From: Pseudogulbenkiania sp. MAI-1
Lineage (GTDB): Bacteria > Pseudomonadota > Gammaproteobacteria > Burkholderiales > Chromobacteriaceae
NCBI RefSeq assembly: GCF_000527175.1
Contig: NZ_AZUR01000001.1
Location: 655,011 to 719,010 of the forward strand
Length of the DNA stretch: 64,000 nucleotides
Direction: 5' to 3'
Part shown: in pieces, positions 1 through 10,900 of the stretch
Numbering within the stretch: position 1 is the first letter of the stretch
Layout of the letters: every line of letters starts with the position of its first letter
Notes under the pieces: model-generated
The model's database searches: none
What the model saw: the letters and a program-made list of their open reading frames with translations, nothing else
Told to the model about the DNA's origin: nothing
Made by a program: the position numbers and the translations under genes

Positions 1-236
1 AGCTGACGCACCACGTCGCAGTTGCCCTTGTGCGTTAGAAACTGCTCACGTAGCCAGGCCTCGTGCCCGGTGAGCACGCCGCTGCGTTGCGGCTGCTGGT
101 ATGGCACCGGGCCGCCGGCACGCAAATAGTGCCGCACGGTATTTCGGGCGATTCCCAGCGTCTTGGCAATCCGCTTCGCCCCCCAGCCGGATTGCCCCAG
201 TCGAACGATTGCCGTTACTGCTTCCGGCTCCAACAT
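1..236 (-). CDS. istA: IS21-family transposase IstA, N-terminal part only
   Basis: This is the N-terminal portion of IstA, cut by the window edge. It shows the helix-turn-helix region (motif GWGAKRIAKTLGIARNTV) that binds the element ends. The ATG at 234–236 (reading MLEPEAV) is chosen because a GGAG ribosome-binding site precedes it. A longer reading from a TTG at 317 exists but would put the start close to the IS terminus. The peptide is the same as the N-terminus of the istA at 28907–30124. Completeness cannot be judged. Confidence 0.8.
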   Translation of the reverse strand, partial: MLEPEAVTAIVRLGQSGWGAKRIAKTLGIARNTVRHYLRAGGPVPYQQPQRSGVLTGHEAWLREQFLTHKGNCDVVRQ

Positions 237-369
237 CTCCCGTACTCCACAAACCTCACGGGGTACAGGATGACTCGCTGAATACTGCGTTTCCAACGAC
301 TGCCTCCTTGCAAACAAGGGGGTCAGTTCTTCGTGTCGCTAGGGGGTCAATTTACGATGTCGCCTGACA
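1..369 (-). mobile_element. IS21-family element, right-end fragment (runs off the window)
   Basis: These 369 bases match 29889–30257 at every position compared, and the encoded peptides are identical. They include the 5' part of istA and the terminal inverted repeat, which on the minus strand begins TGTCAGGCGACAT and reaches a TTGACCCCC block. The element ends at 369, where the two copies diverge. The rest lies left of the window, so it cannot be said whether this copy is full length. Orientation is the same as in the copy at 28063–30257. Confidence 0.9.
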
Positions 370-623
370 CATGCAGATCATCGACTAGTGATCCCCACAT
401 CAGCGGGGAAGGTCGTACATCAATATACTATGGAGTCTATTCCGGGCCGTATTGATAGCATGTCTTTCTAAAACATATTGTTTTTTAAACTTTAAATTAA
501 ATTTAAAATTGTAGGCATCCATCTGCAAAGATATTGATCTAGAATATCTGCCTTGGACCCGGCCCGTGCCGGTGAAAACCCACATCAAAATAGCCAAAAA
601 TCCTTATTGCAAGGGGCATCAAC
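370..623 (+). promoter_or_regulatory. AT-rich region upstream of the lap operon
   Basis: This is 254 bases between the IS21 end and lapB with no plausible gene. Positions about 466–520 are strikingly A/T-rich, with runs such as tttaaactttaaattaaat, in otherwise G+C-rich DNA. It is the only place upstream of lapB for the operon promoter. No single -35/-10 pair stands out. A lapB ribosome-binding site AAGGGG is at 611–616. Confidence 0.5.
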
Positions 624-2792
624 ATGCATTCCGGACCTCATGCTGGGCAGGCCGGCTCTATTCCGCTGCAGGCAACCCACCTCGATCCCTTATTGGACTG
701 CCTGTTTGCTTTAGCCCGTTCCTACGGCATCAACGCGACCCGTGAATCGCTGGTGGCAGGTATTCCGCTACAGAACAATCGTCTTTCGCCGTCGATGTTT
801 TCCCGCTCGGCACGCCGCATCGGCCTGTCGTCGCGGGTGGTGCGGCAGCCTCTGGAAAAGTTGCGCGAGGCCCTGCTGCCCGCGGTGCTGCTGCTCAAGG
901 GCGACGAGGCCTGCATTCTGCGCGGCATCGACCAGCACAGCGGGCTGGCCAAGATCAGCTTCCCGGAGTTGACCGAGTCCGAGATCGAGATGCCGATCGC
1001 GGAACTGGCCGAGAAGTACGCCGGGGTGGCCATTTTTGTCCGGCCCCGTTTCCGCTACGAGCGCCGGGCGCCGGAGTTGGGGGAGATCCGTTCGCGTCAT
1101 TGGTTCTGGCAGACTGTCTACGGCGGCTGGCCGCTGTACCGCGACGCCATGCTGGCGGCGTTGCTGATCAATGTCTTCGCCCTGGTCACGCCGCTGGTGT
1201 CGATGAACGTGTATGACCGGGTCGTGCCCAACATGGCCACGGATACGCTGTGGGTGCTGGCCATCGGTGCCTTGCTGGCGCTGGTCTTCGATTTCGGGCT
1301 GAAGATGGCGCGGGCGTTTCTCATCGATCAGGCCAGCAAACGGGTGGACGTCACGCTGTCCACGCTGATCATGGAGCGGGTGCTGGGCATCCGCATGGAG
1401 GCCCGCCCGGCCTCGGTCGGGGCGTTTTCGTCCAACCTGCGCGCCTTCGAAACCATACGCGACTTCATCGCGTCGGCGTCGGTCACCGCGCTGATCGATC
1501 TGCCCTTTGTGCTGATCTTCCTGCTGGTGGTGCTGTGGATTGCGCCCATCCTGAGCGTCCCGATGATCGTCGGGGCACTGGTCATGGTGGTGTTTGCGCT
1601 GATGATCCAGGAAAAGATGCAGACGCTGGCGGAGGCGACGCTCAGGGCCTCGGCGCAGCGCAATGCCCAGTTGGTGGAGAACCTGGCGGGGCTGGAGACG
1701 ATCAAGGTGCTGGCGGCGGAGGGGCAGCAGCAGGGGCAGTGGGAGCAGGCCACGCTGTTTCTGGCCCAGGTCGGGGCTCGGTTCAAACTGCTGGCGGCGT
1801 CGGCCAACCATTTTTCCGGCTTCGTGCAGCAGGTGGTGTCGATCTGCATGCTGGTGCTCGGGGTCTACGAGATCATGGCCGGCAATACCAGCCAGGGCGG
1901 GGTGATCGCGGCGGTGATGCTGTCGGGCCGGGCCATGGCGCCGATGGGGCAGGTCGTCGGTCTGCTGACGCAATACCACAATGCCAAGACCTCGCTCTCG
2001 TCGCTGGATGGCTTCATGAAGATGCCGGTGGAGCGCGAGCACGAGGCGAATTTCTTCCATCGCACCAGCTTCCGCGGGGGCATCGAGTTCCACAACGTCT
2101 CGTTCTCCTACCCCGACAACCCGATGATTGCCTTGCGCAACGTCTCGTTCAAGATCAAGCCGGGTGAGCGTGTTGCCATCATCGGCCGGGTGGGGTCCGG
2201 CAAGTCGACGATCCAGAAGCTGATTCTCGGGCTGTTCCAGCCGACGGAGGGCTCAGTGCGCATCGACGGCATCGACCTCAACCAGGTCGACCCGGCCGAA
2301 TTGCGCCGCCACGTCGGTTACGTGCAGCAGGATTCGGTGCTGTTCTACGGCACGCTGCGGCAGAACATCACCATGGGCGCGCCGTTCGCGCACGATGCCA
2401 GCGTGGCGGCGGCGGCCGAGCTGGCGGGCCTGTCCGAGTTCATCAACAGCCACCCGCAGGGCTTCGACATGATCATCGGCGAGCGCGGCGAGTCGCTCTC
2501 GGGCGGGCAACGCAAGGCGGTGACCATCGCCCGCGCGCTGCTCAACGCGCCGCCCATCCTGCTGCTGGATGAGCCGACCAGCAACATGGACAACAGCACC
2601 GAGGCCCAGATCAAGCAGATGCTGAGCAATGTCATGCAGGGCAAGACCATGGTGTTGATCACCCATCACAACGCGCTGCTGGATCTGGTGGACCGGCTGA
2701 TCGTGATCGACAACGGCACCGTGGTGGCCGATGGTCCGAAGGAGGCGGTGATCGAAGCGCTGCAGCAGGGCAAAGTGGGGAGGGCGGGCTGA
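624..2792 (+). CDS. lapB: Type I secretion ABC transporter ATPase/permease (LapB-like)
   Basis: This 722-residue inner-membrane protein should power export of the giant adhesin encoded at 4948. The first ~135 residues resemble a C39-peptidase-like domain without a convincing catalytic Cys-Gly motif, as expected for LapB/HlyB exporters that carry cargo without a double-glycine leader. A six-helix ABC membrane domain follows (about 165–440). The nucleotide-binding domain has Walker A GRVGSGKS near 521, signature LSGGQ near 625 and Walker B ILLLDEP near 645. The ATG at 624 follows AAGGGG by 7 bases. The stop overlaps the start of lapC by one base (TGATG), so translation is probably coupled. Family assignment rests on these motifs and on the complete Lap context. 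Confidence 0.93.
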   Translation: MHSGPHAGQAGSIPLQATHLDPLLDCLFALARSYGINATRESLVAGIPLQNNRLSPSMFSRSARRIGLSSRVVRQPLEKLREALLPAVLLLKGDEACILRGIDQHSGLAKISFPELTESEIEMPIAELAEKYAGVAIFVRPRFRYERRAPELGEIRSRHWFWQTVYGGWPLYRDAMLAALLINVFALVTPLVSMNVYDRVVPNMATDTLWVLAIGALLALVFDFGLKMARAFLIDQASKRVDVTLSTLIMERVLGIRMEARPASVGAFSSNLRAFETIRDFIASASVTALIDLPFVLIFLLVVLWIAPILSVPMIVGALVMVVFALMIQEKMQTLAEATLRASAQRNAQLVENLAGLETIKVLAAEGQQQGQWEQATLFLAQVGARFKLLAASANHFSGFVQQVVSICMLVLGVYEIMAGNTSQGGVIAAVMLSGRAMAPMGQVVGLLTQYHNAKTSLSSLDGFMKMPVEREHEANFFHRTSFRGGIEFHNVSFSYPDNPMIALRNVSFKIKPGERVAIIGRVGSGKSTIQKLILGLFQPTEGSVRIDGIDLNQVDPAELRRHVGYVQQDSVLFYGTLRQNITMGAPFAHDASVAAAAELAGLSEFINSHPQGFDMIIGERGESLSGGQRKAVTIARALLNAPPILLLDEPTSNMDNSTEAQIKQMLSNVMQGKTMVLITHHNALLDLVDRLIVIDNGTVVADGPKEAVIEALQQGKVGRAG

Positions 2793-4201
2793 TGAGAACT
2801 TCGTGGAAAGATCGATTTAAGGCCTGGGTCCGGAGTGGCCAGGCCAGGACCGCGCCGTATTGGGAACGCTTGATGGACTGGGCCGCCGCGCGCGACCTGG
2901 AGAGCCGGCAGGATTTCATCGCCGACGCCGATTGGGCCATTCTGGAACAGCATCCGGCGCGGCCACGCGTCTTCATCTGGGCACTCGGCATCATGTTGCT
3001 GGTGGCCTTGATCTGGGCCGGCTTCTCCAAGGTCGACGAGGTGGCGCGCGGCGAGGGCAAGGTGGTGCCGCTGTCCCAGAACCAGCATATCCAGAGCCTG
3101 GACGGCGGCGTGGTGTCGCAGATCCTGGTGAAGGAGGGGCAGGTGGTGCAGAAGGGGCAGCTGCTGCTCAAGATCGACAACACCCGTTTCGTGTCGTCGC
3201 TCAATGAGAACCAGGCGCAGTACCTGGCCTTGCAGGGCAAGGCGGCGCGGCTGCGCGCCATCGCCAACGGCAAGCCGCTGGAGTTGCCGAAGGAGGTCGT
3301 CGAGCAGGCGCCGGACATCGCCAAGCAGGAAATGGAGCTGTACCAGTCGAAGCGGCTGGAGCTGGAGACCAACCTGTCGATCGCCCGTCAGCAATTGGCG
3401 CAGCGCACCCAGGAGCTCAATGAGGTCAAGGCGCGCCGTGCCCAGGCTCAGCAGGGCTACGAACTCACGGCCAAGGAGCTGGCGGTGACCCGGCCGCTGA
3501 AGGAGTCGGGGGCGGTGTCGGACGTCGACTTGCTCAGGCTGCAGCGGGATGTGTCGCGCTACCAGGGCGAGCGCGACATGGCCAGTGCCCAGATTCCCAA
3601 GATCCAGGCGGCGATTTCGGAGGCCAGCCGCAAGATCGACGAGGTCGAGCTGACCTTCCGCAACCTCGCCAGCGCCGAACTCTCCGATACCATGGCCAAG
3701 ATCAACAGCCTGTCCGCCGGCAGTTCCGGCCTGGCCGACAAGGTGAAGATGTCGGAGATCCGCTCGCCGGTGAAAGGCGAGATCAAGCGCCTGTTCGTCA
3801 ACACCCTGGGCGGGGTGGTGCAGCCGGGCAAGGACATCCTGGAGATCGTGCCGCTGGAAGATTCCCTGTTGGTCGAGGCGCGCGTGTCGCCGCGGGATAT
3901 CGCCTTCCTGCGCCCCGGCCAGCAGGCCAATGTGCGCTTCACCGCCTACGATTACACCATCTATGGCGGGATGGAGGGGGTGCTGCAGGAAATCGGCGCC
4001 GATACGGTGACCGACGACAAGGGCAACGCCTTCTACATCGTGCGGGTGAGAACCAATGCGGGGATGCTGGGCGAACAGAAACTGCCGATCATCCCGGGCA
4101 TGGTGGCTCAGGTGGACATCATGACCGGCAAGAAGAGCATTCTGTCCTACTTGCTCAAGCCGGTGCTGCGCGCCAAAGCGAATGCCTTGACGGAGCGATG
4201 A
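2792..4201 (+). CDS. lapC: HlyD-family membrane fusion protein of type I secretion (LapC-like)
   Basis: This 469-residue periplasmic adaptor should link the LapB ATPase to the TolC-like channel LapE. There is a cytoplasmic N-terminus of about 65 residues, one membrane helix near 66–86 (VFIWALGIMLLVALIWAGF), a lipoyl/barrel-sandwich half from about 95, a long alpha-helical coiled coil (about 145–300) and a returning beta-barrel region. These are the usual HlyD/LapC parts, and the length is normal. It overlaps lapB by one base and the next gene by four (ATGA), which makes lapB–lapC–regulator a tight operon. Confidence 0.92.
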   Translation: MRTSWKDRFKAWVRSGQARTAPYWERLMDWAAARDLESRQDFIADADWAILEQHPARPRVFIWALGIMLLVALIWAGFSKVDEVARGEGKVVPLSQNQHIQSLDGGVVSQILVKEGQVVQKGQLLLKIDNTRFVSSLNENQAQYLALQGKAARLRAIANGKPLELPKEVVEQAPDIAKQEMELYQSKRLELETNLSIARQQLAQRTQELNEVKARRAQAQQGYELTAKELAVTRPLKESGAVSDVDLLRLQRDVSRYQGERDMASAQIPKIQAAISEASRKIDEVELTFRNLASAELSDTMAKINSLSAGSSGLADKVKMSEIRSPVKGEIKRLFVNTLGGVVQPGKDILEIVPLEDSLLVEARVSPRDIAFLRPGQQANVRFTAYDYTIYGGMEGVLQEIGADTVTDDKGNAFYIVRVRTNAGMLGEQKLPIIPGMVAQVDIMTGKKSILSYLLKPVLRAKANALTER

Positions 4202-4818
4202 CGACGATGAACCTGGTTTTCATGACGGCCAGCCGGGCGCTGGCCGACTACTGGGCCGGTGTCTTCGAGTCGCGCGACGCCATCCACGTGGACAGCCTTG
4301 CCAGCTTGCTTGAGCGCCCGATCGCGGCGGAGAGCCTGGTGTTGCTCGATCTGGCCACCGACGCGGAACTCGCTCAGCAGATCGAAACGCACCAGGTGTG
4401 CGAGCAGTATCGGGTGCTGGCGCTGTCTTCCAGTCCCTCCAACAGCGAAGGCATGATTTGGCTGCAGTTGGGGGCTGCGGGCTACGCCCATGCCTTGAGT
4501 ACCTCCGATGTGCTGAAACAGGTGGCCGGCACCATCCAGTCGGGCGGGATTTGGGTAGGCCGCAGCATCATGCAGCAGATGTGCGCGCGTTTCGGCCAAC
4601 TGAGCTCGGCGCCGAGCCAGACCCGTGCCTGGGCGGAACGCCTGTCCCCGCGGGAGACCGAGGTGGTCGAGGCGCTCAAGCGCGGGTTGTCCAACAAGGA
4701 AATTGCCCGGCAGCTGGATATCTCCGAACGCACCGTCAAGGCCCGTCTCACCTCGGTCTTCCAGAAATTCGGCGTGGAAGACCGGCTGCAGCTGTTGCTC
4801 AAGCTGACCACCGTCTAG
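4198..4818 (+). CDS. LuxR-type transcriptional regulator with degenerate receiver domain
   Basis: This 206-residue regulator has a receiver-like N-terminal half (1–125) and a GerE/LuxR-type helix-turn-helix near residues 147–200 (LSPRETEVVEALKRGLSNKE, then SERTVKARL). The acidic pair that normally starts a receiver is absent; the N-terminus reads MNLVFMTASRAL. An Asp is present at 51 (VLLDLAT), so phosphorylation is uncertain and the domain may act as a pseudo-receiver. Its ATG lies inside the lapC stop (ATGA), so it is co-translated with the exporter and precedes lapA by 129 bases. A role in controlling lapA or the operon is inferred from position only. Confidence 0.8.
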   Translation: MTTMNLVFMTASRALADYWAGVFESRDAIHVDSLASLLERPIAAESLVLLDLATDAELAQQIETHQVCEQYRVLALSSSPSNSEGMIWLQLGAAGYAHALSTSDVLKQVAGTIQSGGIWVGRSIMQQMCARFGQLSSAPSQTRAWAERLSPRETEVVEALKRGLSNKEIARQLDISERTVKARLTSVFQKFGVEDRLQLLLKLTTV

Positions 4819-4947
4819 CCGTTTTCTCCGCGGCGGATTCCGACCGGGGTCCGCCCGTCATTTTCTGCCCTTCCGTACACTGTTGCCCTATTGGTGGCGC
4901 GGTTATCCTCGGCACCATGACAATTGTATTGCCAGGAGCCGTCCGTA

Positions 4948-7900
4948 ATGAATGAGTCGTCCGCCATCCAGGGTAAAGTTCTTGCCGTCCACGGCATCGT
5001 AAAAGTCATCGACGCCAGCGGGCATGAGCGTGTGCTCAAGGCCGGCGATGTCATCCGTCCGGGCGAGCGCGTCGTGCTGCAGGACGGTGCCAGCCTGAGC
5101 CTTGAACGGGCGGGGGGCGAAGTGGTGGCGGTGGACGGTCCGCGGGAGCTGACGTTGACCGAAGAAACCATCGTTCCCCAGGCGATCGACAAGACCGAAG
5201 CGGCGATTGCCAAGCTGGAGCCCGAAGCGCAACGCGTGCTGGCGGCGTTGGAGGCGGGCCAGGATCCGTTGGAGCAATTGGAGCCGGCCGCTGCGGGTCT
5301 CACCGGCGCTGGATCGGAAGAGAGCGGGAGCTCGTTCATCCGCTTGGCGCGCGTCAGCGAATCGCTTGTTGCGCCGGATATCGTTTCCGAAACTGTGGAT
5401 AACACGACGGTCAACAGCGTGACTTCTGCCGACGATGCCAACACCGCCGCGGCCACGACAGCCAACACGGCAGGCGTGACGGACACAACGGCGCCGAGCG
5501 TGACGATCGACTTCGCCGCCGACGCCCTCAAGGCCGGCGAGACCAGCACCGTCACCTTCACCTTCAGCGAAGCGGTTACCGGCTTCAGCAATGCCGACCT
5601 CACGGTCGACGGCGGTACGCTGAGCGATGTCAGCAGCGCCGACGGCGGCCAGACCTGGACCGCCACCTTCACCCCGGCGGCTGGTTACACCGGCACCGCC
5701 AGCGTGACGGTGGCGAGCGGCAGCTACACCGACCTGGCCGGCAATACCGGCACGGGCGGCAGCGACAGCGCGGCGGTCGATACCCTGGCACCGGTGGCCG
5801 CCATCGCCGTTGACGCCATCACCGCCGACAACATCGTCAACGCCGCCGAAGCGGGTGGAGACGTGACCGTCACCGGCACCGTGAGCGGGGAATTCCAGGC
5901 CGGCGACGCCGTCACCCTGACGGTGAACGGCCAGTCCTATGCCACCACCGTCGATGCCGATGGCAAGTACAGCGTGGCCATTGCCGGCCGCGACTTGGCG
6001 GCCGACTCGAGCATCGATGCCCAGGTCGTCGCCACCGACGCGGCCGGCAATAGCTCTACGGCGAACAGCGTGCATAGCTACGGTGTCGACACCACGGCCC
6101 CTAGCGTCAAGATCGACTTCGCCGCCGACGCCCTCAAGGCCGGCGAGACCAGCACCGTCACCTTCACCTTCAGCGAAGCGGTCACCGGCTTCAGCAATGC
6201 CGACCTCACGGTCGACGGTGGCACGCTGAGCGACGTCAGCAGCAGCGACGGCGGCCAGACCTGGACCGCCACCTTCACCCCGACGGCCGGCTACACCGGC
6301 ACCGCCAGCGTGACGGTGGCGAGCGGCAGCTATACCGACCTCGCCGGAAATGCCGGCACCGGCGGCAGCGACAGCGCAGCGGTCGATACTGTCGCTCCGG
6401 TAGCGCAGATCGCCGTCGACGCCATCACCGCCGACAACATCGTCAACGCCGCCGAAGCCGGCGGCGACGTCACCGTCACCGGTACGGTCACGGGCGAGTT
6501 CCGCAGCGGCGACGCCGTCACCCTGACGGTGAACGGCCAGGCCTACGCCACCACCGTCGATGCCGACGGCCGCTACAGCGTGGCCATCGCCGGCCGCGAC
6601 CTCGCCGCCGACAGCACCATCGACGCCCAGGTGGTCGCCACCGACGCGGCCGGCAACCGCGTCACCGCCACGACCGTGCACAGCCATGGCGTCGACACCA
6701 CCATTGCCGCGACCATCGCCGTCGACGCCATCACTGCCGACAACATCGTCAACGCCGCCGAAGCGGGGGGCGACGTCACCGTCACCGGCACCGTGAGCGG
6801 GGAATACCAGAGCGGCGACGCCGTCACCCTGACGGTGAATGGCCAGGCCTACGCCACCACCGTCGATGCCGACGGCCGCTACAGCGTGGCCATCGCCGGC
6901 GGTGACTTGGCGGCCGACAGCACCATCGACGCCCAGGTGGTCGCCACCGACGCGGCCGGCAACCGTGTCACCGCCACGACCGTGCACAGCCACGGCGTCG
7001 ACACCACCATCGCCGCCAGCATCGCCATCGACCCGATCACCGCCGACAACACCCTGAACCAGGCCGAAGTGGGCGGCGACCGCGTCACCGTCACCGGCAC
7101 GGTGGGCGGCGACGTCCAGATCGGCGACACTGTCACCCTGACTGTCGGCGGCGCCGACTACCACGGGCAGGTCGAAGACCTGGGCAACGGCCAGTTGGGC
7201 TACCGCATCGGCGTCGGCAGCGGCGACCTGGCCGGCAGCACCACCATTCAGGCCAGCGTCACCACCAGCGATGCGGCGGGCAACCGTGCCAGCGCCAACG
7301 CCGACCGCAACTACACTGTTGACGCCACCGCTCCGGTAGCGCAGATCGCCGTCGACGCCATCACCGCCGACAACATCGTCAACGCCGCCGAAGCCGGCGG
7401 CGACGTCACCGTCACCGGCACCGTGAGCGGGGAATACCAGAGCGGCGACGCCGTCACCCTGACGGTGAACGGCCAGGCTTACGCCACCACCGTCGATGCC
7501 GACGGCCAGTACAGTGTGGCCATCGCCGGCCGCGACCTCGCGGCCGACAGCACCATCGACGCCCAGGTCGTCGCCAGCGACGCGGCCGGCAACCGTGTCA
7601 CCGCCACGACCGTGCACAGCCACGGTGTCGACACCACGATCACCGCCAGCATCACCATCGACCCGATTACCGCCGACAACACCCTGAACCAGGCCGAAGT
7701 GGGCGGCGACCTCGTCACCGTCACCGGTACGGTGGGCGGCGACGTCCAGATCGGCGACACTGTCACCCTGACTGTCGGCGGCGCCGACTACCACGGGCAG
7801 GTCGAAGACCTGGGCAACGGCCAGTTGGGCTACCGCATCGACGTCGGCAGCGGCGACCTGGCCGGCAGCACCACCATCCAGGCCAGCGTCACCACCAGCG

Positions 7901-10900
7901 ATGCGGCCGGCAACCGCGCCAGCGCCAATGCCGACCGCTCCTACACCGTTGACGCCATTGCGCCGACCGTGACGGTCGACATCGCCGCCGACGCCCTCAA
8001 GGCTGGCGAAACCAGCACCGTTACCTTCACCTTCAGCGAAGCGGTTACCGGCTTCAACAATGCCGACCTCACGGTCGACGGTGGCACGCTGAGCGACGTC
8101 AGCAGCAGCGACGGCGGCAAGACCTGGACCGCCACCTTCACCCCGACGGCCGGCTACACCGGCACCGCCAGCGTCACGGTGCTGGGCGGCAGCTACACCG
8201 ACCTCGCCGGCAATGAAGGCCGGGGCGGCCGCGACAGCGCCACCGTCGACACCGCCGCGCCGGGCGTCAAGGTCGACATCGCCGCCGACGCCCTCAAGGC
8301 CGGCGAGACCAGCACCGTCACCTTCACCTTCAGCGAAGCGGTCACCAGCTTCAGCAATGCCGACCTCACGGTCGACGGTGGCACGCTGAGCGACGTCAGC
8401 AGCAGCGACGGCGGCCAGACCTGGACCGCCACCTTCACCCCGACGGCCGGCTACACCGGCACCGCCAGCGTGACGGTGGCGAGCGGCAGCTATACCGACC
8501 TCGCCGGCAATGCCGGCACGGGCGGCAGCGACCGTGCGGCGGTCGACACCACCGCGCCGGTGGCCCAGATTGCCGTCGACGCCATCACCGCCGACAACAT
8601 CGTCAACGCCGCCGAGGCCGGCGGCGACGTCACCGTCACCGGTACGGTCACTGGCGAGTTCCGCAGCGGCGACGCCGTCACCCTGACGGTGAACGGCCAG
8701 GCCTACGCCACCACCGTGGACGCCGACGGCCGCTACAGCGTGGCCATCGCCGGCCGCGACCTCGCCGCCGACAGCACCATCGACGCCCAGGTGGTCGCCA
8801 CCGACGTGGCCGGCAACCGCGTCACCGCCACGACCGTGCACAGCCATGGCGTCGACACCACCATTGCCGCGACCATCGCCGTCGACGCCATCACTGCCGA
8901 CAACATCGTCAACGCCGCCGAAGCGGGGGGCGACGTCACCGTCACCGGCACCGTGAGCGGCGACTACCAGGCCGGTGACGCCGTCACCCTGACGGTGAAC
9001 GGCCAGGACTACCACACCACCGTGGGCGCCGACGGCCAGTACCGCGTCGCCGTCAAAGGCAGCGACCTCGCGGCCGACAGCAACGTGCACGCCAGCGTGC
9101 TCGCCCACGACGCCGCCGGCAACAGCGCCACGGCCAGCACCGACCACGGCTACGGTGTCGACACCGCGATCACCGCCAGCATCACCATCGACCCGATCAC
9201 CGCCGACAACACCCTGAACAGCCAGGAGCTGGGGGGCGACCGCGTCACCGTCAGCGGCACGGTGGGCGGCGACGTCCAGCTCGGCGACACCGTCACCCTG
9301 ACCGTCGGCGGGTCCAGCTACCAGGGCCAGGTCGAAGACCTGGGCAACGGCCAGCTGGGCTACCGCATCGGCGTCGGCAGCGGCGACCTGGCCGGCAGCA
9401 CCGCCATCCAGGCCAGCGTCACCACCCGCGATGCCGCGCACAACAGCGCCACCGCCACGGCCGACCGCAGCTACAGCGTCGACACCGCCGGCCCGAGCGT
9501 CACGGTCGACATCGCAGCGGACGCCCTCAAGAGCGGCGAAACCAGCACCGTTACCTTCACCTTCAGCGAAGCGGTCACCGGCTTCAGCAACGCCGACCTC
9601 ACCGTCGACGGCGGCACGCTGAGCGACGTCAGCAGCGCCGACGGCGGCCAGACCTGGACGGCCACCTTCACCCCGGCGGCCGGCTACACCGGCAGCGCCA
9701 GCGTGGCGGTGGCGAACGCCAGCTACACCGACCTCGCCGGCAACGCCGGCAGCGGCGGCCGCGACACCGCGGCGGTCGACACCGCCGGCCCGAGCGTCAC
9801 GGTCGACATCGCGGCGGACGCCCTCAAGAGCGGCGAGACCAGCACCGTCACCTTCACCTTCAGCGAAGCGGTCACCGGCTTCAGCAACGCCGACCTCACC
9901 GTCGACGGCGGCACGCTGAGCGACGTCAGCAGCGCCGACGGCGGCCAGACCTGGACGGCCACCTTCTCCCCGGCGGCGGGTTATGCCGGTCCGGTCGGCG
10001 TGACGGTGGCGGGGGGCAGCTACACCGACCTCGCCGGCAATGCCGGTACGGGCGGCAGCGACCATGCCGCCGTGAATGCGCTGCCGGGTGCGGCTGCGGT
10101 TTCGGCCTCCGGCAATGAGGACACTCCGATTACTGTGTCCTTGCAAGGGACGGATGCGGAAGATGGCGCAGTAGGCCAGTTCCAGATCGATTCCTTGCCG
10201 GCCAACGGCACGCTGTACAGCGATATCGCCATGACGCAGCAGGTCAGCGCGGGCAGCACGGTGAGCGATACCTTGTACTTCAAGCCCGATGCCAACTGGA
10301 GCGGGGATTCCTCCTTCACCTACAAGGCGGTGGATAGCCTGGGCGAGGTATCGGCGACAGCCGCGACCGCCAGCATCCATGTGGAAGCGGTGGCGGATGC
10401 GCCCAATTTGAGTGCGGCAGGAAGTTCGTCCTTCACCACTGTTGATTTCACCAATTCGGCCACCGGTATGGCGGTTAGCGTCGCGAGCGTGGGGGATGGT
10501 CAATGGCATACCGGCAATGCCGGGAATCAGGTCGAGGTCTATGAGGCTTCGGTGTATGGTGTATCGGGTGGTAGCAACAAGGTGCTCGAGCTGGAGCGGA
10601 ATACCGGTGATGCCTCCAACCTCTACCATGACTTCACGGTCAAGGCCGGTGAAACGTACCACGTGGAACTGGACTATGCGCCGCGGTCGGGCTCGGAAAG
10701 CTCGTCGGGGGTGAGGGTGTACTGGAACGGCCAGTTGGTGACGACTCTGAGCGGAAGCAGCGCTACCTGGCAGCATATCTCGCTTGATCTGCCGGTCACC
10801 GCTGACGGTACCTCGCGGCTGGAGTTCAAAGCCACCGACAGCAACTCGTATGGCGGGTTGCTCGACAATATTTCGGTGGTCAGCAAAGTGAATACCGGTT

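Noticed and set aside
4835..4865. Possible attenuator before lapA
   Set aside because: The inverted repeat GGCGGA / TCCGCC is only 6 bp with a 12-base loop and a weak T-rich tail; too common in G+C-rich DNA to claim.
4924..4947. Alternative TTG start for LapA
   Set aside because: It has no ribosome-binding site, whereas AGGAG stands 9 bases before ATG 4948 and MNESSAIQGKVLAV matches the expected retention-module N-terminus.
5488..10074. Possible CRISPR or tandem non-coding array
   Set aside because: Units are about 300 bases, lie directly end to end without spacers, and keep one reading frame encoding Ig-like domains.
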